From NCBI RefSeq assembly GCF_007673235.1, contig NZ_VDZH01000003.1, forward strand, positions 407,168 to 471,167: a DNA stretch of 64,000 nt. Reading direction: 5' to 3'. The position numbers and the translations under genes were made by a program. This DNA comes from Curtobacterium pusillum (GTDB taxonomy: Bacteria; Actinomycetota; Actinomycetes; Actinomycetales; Microbacteriaceae). The notes beneath the pieces were generated by a model, which saw nothing but the letters and a program-made list of their open reading frames with translations, was not told the DNA's origin and did no database searches. Every line of letters begins with the position of its first letter. The stretch's first letter is position 1. This document shows, piece after piece, positions 26,255 to 35,194 of the stretch.

Positions 26255-26947
26255 TCACGCGAGGTCGCGGAGCCCGGATCGCTCGGCGATGTCGACGAGG
26301 TGCTCACGCCACTCGACCCACTCGTCCGGGGTCCTCTCGGCGAGGTTGCCGTCCCCGTCGCCCGCGAGCCCGTCGAGCATCTCGCGCACGATGTCGGCGT
26401 GCCCCGCGTGCCGGGCGGTCTCGTAGGACATGTGCACGAGGATCCGGTGCAGCGTCACCTGTCGGCGATCCTCCGGCCACCACGGGACGACCCCGAGGGC
26501 GTCGAGGTCAAGCGCCTCGATGGTGGCGTCGGCGTGCGCGGCGCTGCGGTGGTGGAACGCGACGACGTCCGCCAGGGTCTCGTCGAGCGTCGCGTACATG
26601 TCGTCGCCGTCCTCGGACTCGAGCCAGGCGGGCGGGTCGGGCAGCGGGCGGCCGAAGACCTCGCCGAAGTAGCCGGCCTGCACGCCGGCGACGTGCTTCA
26701 CCAGCCCGAGCACGTTCGTCCCGGTCGGGGTCACCGGCCACCGAGCCTGCCGTTCGGCCAGGCCGTCGAGCTTCGCGAGGAGCGCGTCCCGGTGCTTCTG
26801 CAGGTACCGGTGGAGGGTCCGCTTGTACGCGGCTGCATCGAGGACCGGCGCCGACCCCTCGTCCGACAACAGCGAGCCGCCGCTGGACGCCAGCGACGGA
26901 CCCGCCGCTGCGGGGTGGACCTCGGGGACGGCGTCGGCGCTGCTCAT
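26255..26947 (-). CDS. DinB family (DUF664) protein
   Basis: 230 aa, a four-helix-bundle DinB protein. The metal-binding histidines are in NVLGLVKHVAG, VVAFHHRSAAH and HMSYETARHAGHADIVREML. In actinobacteria these include mycothiol- or bacillithiol-dependent transferases and many of unknown role. The first 40 residues are an Ala/Pro/Ser-rich extension. The start overlaps the stop of the DUF6197 gene upstream (26944-26947). Confidence 0.88.
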   Translation of the reverse strand: MSSADAVPEVHPAAAGPSLASSGGSLLSDEGSAPVLDAAAYKRTLHRYLQKHRDALLAKLDGLAERQARWPVTPTGTNVLGLVKHVAGVQAGYFGEVFGRPLPDPPAWLESEDGDDMYATLDETLADVVAFHHRSAAHADATIEALDLDALGVVPWWPEDRRQVTLHRILVHMSYETARHAGHADIVREMLDGLAGDGDGNLAERTPDEWVEWREHLVDIAERSGLRDLA

Positions 26948-27555
26948 GCCCTCGATCGTGCCACCGCACGCTGTCGGACGCGCTCCGACTCCTGCACGGC
27001 GACGCGCTCGGCGGTGAGCAGGAGGCCCGCGACCTCACCCGAGTTCCGGGACGGCGCGTCGTTCCAGCTCGTCAGGTCGCGCACCCGGCCCATCCGGACG
27101 TCCGGGGCCGGGCACCAGAGGACCGGCTGACCCTCCTCGACGGCGAGGGCGTGCCAGACGAGGTCGAGCGCCCGCTGGACCTGCTGCGAGTGCACGGCGT
27201 GCGGACCGCCGGCGGCCGAGACGACCGAGCCGACGAGGCACGCGGCGACGAGCGGGCGACCCTGCACGTCCATGGCCGCGGCACTCGACGCCTTGCGCAT
27301 GCGCCCGTGTTCGTCGAGGTACGCGAACCACGCGTGCTGGATCCACCCCCGCTCGATGACGCCGCGCGCGACGGACAGCAGCCGTTCGAGGTCGCCGAGC
27401 TCCTGCAACCGGGCTTCGGCGCGACGCACACGGGATGCGGCCCGGCGCGCGGCGTACCGGTCGAGGAGCCCGCGGAGACCGGTGCGGGTGGGGGCGGACG
27501 GGACGGGAGAGGCGTCGGTGGCGACGTCGTGCTGGACGCGGAACTCGAGGGTCAT
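26944..27555 (-). CDS. DUF6197-like protein
   Basis: 203 aa. The middle and end fit DUF6197: IERGWIQHAWFAYLDEHG, then SSAAAMDVQGRPLVAACLVGSV and a closing SWNDAPSRNSGEVAGLL. Function not known. The N terminus has a basic, predicted helical stretch (RYAARRAASRVRRAEARLQ). I chose ATG (MTLEFRVQHD), which has GGAGGGG 6 nt upstream. The DinB gene follows by overlap, so the two form an operon. Confidence 0.75.
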   Translation of the reverse strand: MTLEFRVQHDVATDASPVPSAPTRTGLRGLLDRYAARRAASRVRRAEARLQELGDLERLLSVARGVIERGWIQHAWFAYLDEHGRMRKASSAAAMDVQGRPLVAACLVGSVVSAAGGPHAVHSQQVQRALDLVWHALAVEEGQPVLWCPAPDVRMGRVRDLTSWNDAPSRNSGEVAGLLLTAERVAVQESERVRQRAVARSRA

Positions 27556-27615
27556 GACGGCCCCTCCGATCTTCACGTGCACGGATTGGTGCGGTCACGA
27601 TAGCCCCGGGCGGAG

Positions 27616-28494
27616 TCAGCCGTCCAGCACTGCGTCGATCGTCCGGCGTGCGACGGCACGGAACGTGCGGTCGTCGGACAGGTGCAGCGCCGAGGCGATG
27701 GACACGGCCCAGCCACGCGCCCGTTCCCAGGTGTCGTCGTCGGCGGTGACGCGCGCGCGGAAGGTGCGCCGCGCCTCCCGGTCGAGCACCAGCCAGGCGG
27801 TGGCGAGGTCGACCGCCGGATCGCCCGCCGTGACGTCGCCGAAGTCGACGATCGCCGCCAGGCGGCGGTCGCCGTCCGGCGACTCCTCGAGGAGCACGTT
27901 GAACGGGTGCAGGTCGCCGTGCACCCAGACGGGAGGCCCGGCGTACGCGGGCAGCGCCGCCGCGGCCCGCCAGACTGCCGCGAGTTCTCCGGCCCGGGGC
28001 ACGTCCGCGGTCGCGAGTCGCGTCAGCACGCTGTCGCTGCGCGTCGCGAGCGGCACGGCGCGGACCGGGTTGACGGGTGCGTCGGGCGGTGCGGGGACGT
28101 GCAGGAGCTCGACGAACGCGGCGAGCGCCTCGCCCACGCGCACGCCGCCGGGACGGGCACCGGCGGGCACCCCGGGCAGCCAGCGGACGACGCTCCACGA
28201 CCACGGGTACCCGAGGGCGGGGCGTCCGGTGCGGACCGGATCGGGGACGGGCACGACGGCCGCGACCCGGTGGGCGATCTCCGGCAACCACCGCTGCTCG
28301 TGCTCGATCAGCTCCGCGGCCGCTGCGCGGCGGGGAAGCCGGACGGCGAGCAGGTCACCGAGCCGGACGACGACGTTGTCCCAGCCGTTCGCGACGATCT
28401 CGAGCGGGAGGTCCGCGAGGTCGGGGTGCTGGTCGCGGAGCAGTGCCCGGACGAGCGGGACGTCGACGTCGACCTCGGCAGCGGGGGTGGCCAT
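27616..28494 (-). CDS. Aminoglycoside phosphotransferase family protein
   Basis: 292 aa, protein-kinase-like fold. Catalytic loop WVHGDLHPFNVLLEE (Asp, Asn) and the metal motif AIVDFGDVTAGDPAVDLATAW are intact. The substrate could be an aminoglycoside, a macrolide or a housekeeping small molecule; most chromosomal members have no proven drug role. Leaderless ATG, 6 nt after TAGCCT (28501-28506). Confidence 0.87.
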   Translation of the reverse strand: MATPAAEVDVDVPLVRALLRDQHPDLADLPLEIVANGWDNVVVRLGDLLAVRLPRRAAAAELIEHEQRWLPEIAHRVAAVVPVPDPVRTGRPALGYPWSWSVVRWLPGVPAGARPGGVRVGEALAAFVELLHVPAPPDAPVNPVRAVPLATRSDSVLTRLATADVPRAGELAAVWRAAAALPAYAGPPVWVHGDLHPFNVLLEESPDGDRRLAAIVDFGDVTAGDPAVDLATAWLVLDREARRTFRARVTADDDTWERARGWAVSIASALHLSDDRTFRAVARRTIDAVLDG

Positions 28495-28650
28495 CGGGTC
28501 AGGCTAGCCCGACCGCGCCCGGGCCCGCGGGCACGGCCCCGTGGGCACAGCCCCGTGAACGGGGGCGAGAGCGGAAACCGACCGCTGGGTATCCTCAGGG
28601 GGAGTGGTGACGTGGGTGTCCCTGGGGGGACCCGCGTCGCTCGGACGGGC

Positions 28651-29313
28651 TCAGTCCCCGGGGGTGATCGGGGCGATCAGCCCGACGAGCCGCGGGATCT
28701 CCGGGCGCACCCGTTCGGTGACGATCGCGGCGAGCAGGACCGTCCAGAGTTCGCGGAGCCGCTCGTACAGGTCGCTCCGGTCGGCGAGCACGTCGGACAC
28801 CGTCTGCACGCCCGTGTACGCGGGTATCACCACGCGGCCGACGAGCTCCGGTTCCCACGCGGGGTCGACCTCGCCGGCATCGACGCCCTGGCGCACGAGG
28901 TCGGCGACCACGGCGATCCAGTCGGTGTAGGGGTCCTGCCGGGCCACGTCCGCCGTCGCTGCCTCGGTGGAGAGTCGGATGCCGGCGCTCACGACGACCT
29001 CGTGGACCATCTGCGAGGCGAGGCCCTGCGACATCCACATCAGGACCTCGAGCGGGGTGTCGCCTCGGGCGAACGCGGCCTCGCCGTACGCGCGGGAGAC
29101 CTCGTGCTGCCGGGCGATCACCGCACCCGCGAGGTCGGCCTTCGACGTGAAGTGGAAGTAGAGCGCGCCCTTCGTCAGGCCCGCGCGCTCGGCGACGGCG
29201 TCCATCGAGGCGCCCACGTACCCCCGCTCGTCGAACTCACCCGCTGCCGCGTCGATGATCGCGGCTCGCGTGGCGACTGCCCGCTGCTGCCGCGTGCGAC
29301 CGTCCTGCGCCAT
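28651..29313 (-). CDS. TetR family regulator, gamma-butyrolactone-receptor-like (ScbR/ArpA type)
   Basis: 220 aa. The HTH is AIIDAAAGEFDERGYVGASM then ERAGLTKGALYFHFTSKADL, as in ScbR/ArpA. The ligand half also follows that family: AGIRLSTE, then PYTDWIAVVADLVRQG, GEVDP and YTGVQTVSD. Those proteins bind gamma-butyrolactone signals and release DNA. No AfsA-type synthase is in the window, so the signal may be made elsewhere, be foreign or be different. Spacing to a TACGAT box is 9 nt, less typical than for other genes here. Confidence 0.8.
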   Translation of the reverse strand: MAQDGRTRQQRAVATRAAIIDAAAGEFDERGYVGASMDAVAERAGLTKGALYFHFTSKADLAGAVIARQHEVSRAYGEAAFARGDTPLEVLMWMSQGLASQMVHEVVVSAGIRLSTEAATADVARQDPYTDWIAVVADLVRQGVDAGEVDPAWEPELVGRVVIPAYTGVQTVSDVLADRSDLYERLRELWTVLLAAIVTERVRPEIPRLVGLIAPITPGD

Positions 29314-29391
29314 GATCCTGCAATCGTACCGAGGGGGACTCCCGGCTGATCACCGGGGTTCTCCCACGCGGCCTGTCGTACGGTTCCCGGC

Positions 29392-29817
29392 ATGGACGGA
29401 TGGCGGAGCCCGGCACGGTGGGCACGGACGGGACGGTGGCTGCTGCTGCCGATCGCCGTGCTCGACTGGGTCGCGCTGGCGCCGCAGACGATCGTCGTGC
29501 TGGCGTTCCTGATCGCCGTCGTCGGGTTGGCGGGCATCGCGGCGGCACTCGTCGTCCACATGCTCGGGCGCTCCCGCGGGGCGATGGCGGCGCTCGGCGT
29601 CGTGCTGCTGATCGGCGGCCTCGTGGTGTTCGGTCTCGACCCGTTCCCCGGCTCGTTCCCGCTCATCGACCCCTGGTGGCCGGAGTCGATCACGCAGCCG
29701 CAGGTCGTGGGCAGCGCCTACTGGCAGCTCGCCGGCCTCGGCATCGAGCTCGCCGGCTTCGGGATGCTCGCCACCCTGCTCGTCGTGTCGCTCACCGCGA
29801 AGCCCGCGCGGCGCTGA
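29392..29817 (+). CDS. Hypothetical membrane protein
   Basis: 141 aa with about four hydrophobic segments: WLLLPIAVLDWVALAP, TIVVLAFLIAVVGLAGIAAALVV, AMAALGVVLLIGGLVVFG and LAGLGIELAGFGMLATLLVV. No known domain recognised. Leaderless ATG, 7 nt after TACGGT (29379-29384). It stands between the divergent TetR gene and the convergent GAF gene, whose stop is 3 nt away. Confidence 0.72.
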   Translation: MDGWRSPARWARTGRWLLLPIAVLDWVALAPQTIVVLAFLIAVVGLAGIAAALVVHMLGRSRGAMAALGVVLLIGGLVVFGLDPFPGSFPLIDPWWPESITQPQVVGSAYWQLAGLGIELAGFGMLATLLVVSLTAKPARR

Positions 29818-29820
29818 GCC

Positions 29821-30951
29821 TCAGGGCCGGGTGAGGACGATGAGCGTCCCGCCCGTCGCGACCGCACGGACACGGTCGACCAGGTCGGCACCGGTCGTCG
29901 TCGCTCGGGCGAGCTCGACCAGGGCATCGAGGTCACCCACCCCCGCCAGGACCCCGTCGGTGCACAGCACGATCCGGTCGCCGCTCGCGAGCTCCAGGGA
30001 ACCCGGGGTCCGCGGGATCGTGTCCGGCTGCAGGCCGATCGGGAGGTCGTGCGACCGCAGCGCCTCGGCCGTGCCGTCGGCGCGGAGGAGCACCGCGAGG
30101 CCGTGCCCGGCGTCCCCGTGGTCGACGTGACCCGACGTCGGGTCGAGCCGCAGGTGGAAGAGCGATCCCACGGTGTCCGCAGCCGACAGGTCGGCGGCGA
30201 CCTGCGCCTCCAGGCCGACGATCGCCTCACCCATCGCGACGTCCGTGCGGGCGATGACCGCGGCACGGACCGCTGCGGCGAGGAGCGCGGACGCGCGTCC
30301 CGCCGCCGGGACCGAACCGACGGTGACGTGCAACCGGCCGTCGGCCGCGAGTCGCCAGTCGGCGACGTCACCGGAGTCCTCCCGAGGGACGGACAGGGTG
30401 TCGAGCGCGTACCCGGGCACCGTGATGGGCTCCGGGACGAGACCGTCGACCACCCGCCGCACGCGGTCGCGTTCGATCGAGTGCCCGAGCTCGCGCTCTG
30501 CCCACCGCGCGAGGTCCCGGAGCAGGTCGAGGTCCTCCGCCGTCAGGTCGCGGGGCTTCGCGTCCATGATGCAGAGCGTGCCGACCCGTGTCCCGTCGAG
30601 CATCGACAGGGGTGCGCCGGCGTAGAACCGGATGCCCTGCTCGGTCACCGCCGCGAGGTGCGCGAACCGCGGGTCGAGCGTGGCGTCCGGCACCACCATC
30701 GGCTCGTCGGTCAGGACCGTCGTCGAGCAGAAGACCTGCTCGGCCGGAGCGCTCCCGCCCTGCCGCCAGCCCTGCGTGGACTGCGCCGTGACGAGGTCGT
30801 CGTGCACGAGGTTGAGGAAGGTCAGCGGGACGCCGAACGCCTCCTGCGTCATGCGGGTGATGCGGTCGAAGCGTTCCTCGGGGCCGCTGCCGAGGACGCC
30901 GAGCGCCTCGACCACTGCCGTTCGGTGCGCTGCGGCGTCGAGGTGGGTCAC
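29821..30951 (-). CDS. GAF domain protein with SpoIIE-like phosphatase domain
   Basis: 376 aa. Residues 25-165 form a GAF domain (FGVPLTFLNLVHDDLVTAQS, AGAPLSMLDGTRVGTLCIMD). After a linker, a PP2C/SpoIIE-like part follows, with DAGHGLAVLLRADG, LASGDRIVLCTDGVLAG and the closing GTLIVL. Such proteins dephosphorylate anti-anti-sigma factors or respond to small ligands or redox. I do not see a kinase or STAS partner nearby. The ATG overlaps the ThuA gene stop (30948-30951). Confidence 0.8.
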   Translation of the reverse strand: MTHLDAAAHRTAVVEALGVLGSGPEERFDRITRMTQEAFGVPLTFLNLVHDDLVTAQSTQGWRQGGSAPAEQVFCSTTVLTDEPMVVPDATLDPRFAHLAAVTEQGIRFYAGAPLSMLDGTRVGTLCIMDAKPRDLTAEDLDLLRDLARWAERELGHSIERDRVRRVVDGLVPEPITVPGYALDTLSVPREDSGDVADWRLAADGRLHVTVGSVPAAGRASALLAAAVRAAVIARTDVAMGEAIVGLEAQVAADLSAADTVGSLFHLRLDPTSGHVDHGDAGHGLAVLLRADGTAEALRSHDLPIGLQPDTIPRTPGSLELASGDRIVLCTDGVLAGVGDLDALVELARATTTGADLVDRVRAVATGGTLIVLTRP

Positions 30952-31724
30952 CCGTCCTGTCTACCCGCACCCTCGCCCAGGAACCAGTCCCGCGGGTGGG
31001 GGTCGGCGGTGAGCTCGCGTCGCTCGGACACCGGTGCCGCCCAGGCGGCCGCGTTCGACAGCACGCGCTGGATGTCCGGGTGGTGGTACACGGGGTACTC
31101 CTGGTCGCCGGGGGAGAAGTAGAAGACCTTCCCGAGGCCGCGCCGGTAGGCGACGCCCGAACGGAAGACCTCGCCGCCGGCGAAGGTCGACAGGAAGACC
31201 TCCTCGTCGGGGCGCGGGATGTCGAAGTACTCGCCGTACATCTCCTGGCGCTCGATGACGATCGGGTGCGGGACACCGGTGGCGATCGGGTGCTCGGGAG
31301 CGACGGTCCAGACGAGTTCGCGTTCGCCGTCGTTGCGCCACTTCAGGGAGCAGGTCGTGCCCATCAGGCGCTTGAACGGCTTGGAGTAGTGCCCGGAGTG
31401 CAGGACGACGAGGCCCATCCCGGCGTGCACGGCGTCGACCACCAGATCGACGACGGCGTCGCTCACCTCGTCGTGCGCGGCGTGTCCCCACCAGAACAGG
31501 ACGTCGGTGGTGGCGAGGCGCTCGGCGGTGATGCCGTGGTCCGGCTCCTGCAGCGTGGCGGTGCTCACGGTCGCCTCGGGGTGGTGCTCGCGGAGTGCGG
31601 CGGCGATCACGGTGTGCATGCCGTCGGGGTAGTGCCCGATGACCGTCGCGTCGCCGCGGGTCTCGTGCACGTTCTCGTTCCAGACGACGATGTTCAGGGG
31701 ACGGGATTCGGTCGGCGTCGACAT
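30948..31724 (-). CDS. ThuA domain (trehalose utilisation-like) protein
   Basis: 258 aa, ThuA/glutamine-amidotransferase-like fold: LNIVVWNENVHETRGD, DVLFWWGHAAHDEV, GLVVLHSGHYSKPFKRLMG, KVFYFSPGDQEYPVYHHPDI. Members act in sugar catabolism, often on 3-keto sugars, but exact reactions are rarely known. The start is the ATG 7 nt after TAGCGT (31732-31737), so it is leaderless and drops a GTG three codons upstream. Coupled to the GAF/SpoIIE gene. Confidence 0.85.
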   Translation of the reverse strand: MSTPTESRPLNIVVWNENVHETRGDATVIGHYPDGMHTVIAAALREHHPEATVSTATLQEPDHGITAERLATTDVLFWWGHAAHDEVSDAVVDLVVDAVHAGMGLVVLHSGHYSKPFKRLMGTTCSLKWRNDGERELVWTVAPEHPIATGVPHPIVIERQEMYGEYFDIPRPDEEVFLSTFAGGEVFRSGVAYRRGLGKVFYFSPGDQEYPVYHHPDIQRVLSNAAAWAAPVSERRELTADPHPRDWFLGEGAGRQDG

Positions 31725-31813
31725 GGCTCCCACGCTAGCCGCCCGGTGCGTCGAATCGATACGACCGCCGGAGTGTCGGGGGTTCTCCAGGCCGGTTCGG
31801 TCACGATGTCGGC

Positions 31814-32260
31814 ATGACTCCCCGATCCCTGTTCCGCGCCGCCGCGGTGGCCGAACTCGTGACCTGGACGCTCCTCATCGCCGGGATGGTGGTGAAGTAC
31901 GGACTCGACGCCGGCGACTGGGGCGTGCGGATCGGCGGCGGGGTGCACGGGTTCGTGTTCCTGGCCTACCTCGTCGTCACGACCGTCGTCGCGGTGAACC
32001 AGCGGTGGTCGTTCGGGGCGCTCGTGCTCGGGTGGGCGAGTGCCGTCGTGCCGTACGCGACGGTGCCGTTCGAGGTCGCGGTGGCCCGGCGCGGGATGCT
32101 CGAGGGTCCGTGGCGCCGCGGTGCCGAGGGCCACGCGGGGTTCTGGGACCGCCTGCTGTTCTTCGTGGTGCGCCGCCCGGTGGTGTCGATCGTCATCGGC
32201 GTCGTGGCGGTCGCGCTGGTGTTCGTGGCGCTGCTGGCCGTCGGTCCGCCCGGTCGATGA
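31814..32260 (+). CDS. DUF3817 family membrane protein
   Basis: 148 aa. The opening LFRAAAVAELVTWTLLIAGMVVKYGL and the next GVRIGGGVHGFVFLAYL are typical DUF3817; three to four membrane segments in all. Role unknown, common in actinobacteria. Start: ATG 6 nt after CACGAT (31802-31807), leaderless. A 25-bp stem begins 3 nt after the stop. Confidence 0.85.
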   Translation: MTPRSLFRAAAVAELVTWTLLIAGMVVKYGLDAGDWGVRIGGGVHGFVFLAYLVVTTVVAVNQRWSFGALVLGWASAVVPYATVPFEVAVARRGMLEGPWRRGAEGHAGFWDRLLFFVVRRPVVSIVIGVVAVALVFVALLAVGPPGR

Positions 32261-32262
32261 CG

Positions 32263-32323
32263 ATCGAGTGAGCAGAAATCGTCGGGTGCGCGGCCCGGAC
32301 CCGACGATCTCCGCTCACTCGAT
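32263..32323. terminator. Long stem-loop, 25-bp arms
   Basis: 32263-32287 pairs with 32299-32323 with only two wobble positions; the arms contain GAGTGAGCAGAAATCGTCGG, and the loop is 11 nt. It follows the DUF3817 stop and is itself followed by copy 3 of the dispersed palindrome, in a convergent gap of 139 nt. Confidence 0.7.
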
Positions 32324-32346
32324 GCGGTGGTCGCCACCACGAACGA

Positions 32347-32384
32347 ACGGGAGGCACGGTGCCAGCTGGCACCGTGCCTCCCGT
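32347..32384. repeat. Dispersed intergenic palindrome, copy 3
   Basis: A perfect 38-bp palindrome centred on GTGCCAGCTGGCAC, with arms starting ACGGGAGGCACG. Here CGCG of the other copies is CACG on one arm and CGTG on the other, a paired change that keeps the stem. It lies 16 nt before the IDH stop. Confidence 0.9.
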
Positions 32385-32399
32385 CCGTCGTCAGCGCGG

Positions 32400-34610
<2,211 letters not shown>

Positions 34611-34670
34611 GCTGGCGGGTACTCCCTTGTTCGACCGTCGGTACGTCCACGGTACTCGTGGCGCAGGATG

Positions 34671-34684
34671 TCTCGACATCAAGA
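34671..34684. promoter_or_regulatory. Palindrome upstream of icd
   Basis: TCTCGACATCAAGA is symmetric as TCT-Y-GA-YR-TC-R-AGA; every asymmetric position is a transition. It is centred about 67 nt before the icd ATG and 124 nt before the divergent gene, a fitting place for an operator. Which protein binds it is unknown to me. Confidence 0.45.
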
Positions 34685-34801
34685 TACATGGTGCGGCCTG
34701 CGCCGAGCAGGTACTCGGCTTTCTTCCTGGAGGCGCACTGTCGACACATAGGAACGTCGCCTGCAATGGTCTTCCGCACCACACGACCGCAGGAGGCGCG
34801 C

Positions 34802-35167
34802 ATGTCCACGACACGGCAGACACCGTCGGACTTCGGGTGGACCGCCGAGGACCTGCGCTCGGCGTACGCCGTCGACGGCAGCGGACCGTACCGGTACGCG
34901 CCCGACGGCTCCGGTCCGTTCTCGTACGACGAAGACGGCTCGGGACCCTGGCTGGTCGGACCGGAGCCGCGACGTGGTGTCGCCCGGTTCGCGCCACGGG
35001 ACCGCGGGTCGGGCTCGCGGCTGCGGCGGATCGGGACCGCCGTGACCGCGGGCACGCTCACCCTCGTCCTCGCCGTCGGGAGCGTGGCCGTCGTCGCGCA
35101 CATCGTTCCTCCACAGCACGCGGTGAACGCCTCGGCCGTCCACAGCGCGGAGCCCGACCGGGACTGA
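34802..35167 (+). CDS. Membrane-anchored protein with three DGSGP decapeptide repeats
   Basis: 121 aa, not recognised. After 20 polar residues come three tandem 10-residue units (residues 21-50): [20 protein letters not shown] and [10 protein letters not shown], each Y-x-x-D-G-S-G-P-aromatic. A basic stretch ([13 protein letters not shown]) then leads into one membrane helix (residues about 79-101) and a short outer tail, so the repeats should face the cytoplasm. AGGAGG lies 6 nt before the ATG, one of the few strong leadered starts here. Confidence 0.75.
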   Translation: MSTTRQTPSDFGWTAEDLRSAYAVDGSGPYRYAPDGSGPFSYDEDGSGPWLVGPEPRRGVARFAPRDRGSGSRLRRIGTAVTAGTLTLVLAVGSVAVVAHIVPPQHAVNASAVHSAEPDRD

Positions 35168-35194
35168 CCGCCCGGACGGTGTCATTCTGGGTGC

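Noticed and set aside
27616-28494. Aminoglycoside resistance gene
   Set aside because: Only the family-wide catalytic motifs are visible, and there is no mobile element or resistance context, so a drug role is not supported.
28508-28650. Small gene or ncRNA in the gap between the phosphotransferase and TetR genes
   Set aside because: A TATCCT box and short stems are visible, but no frame with a fitting start and no repeat family; I see nothing firm there.
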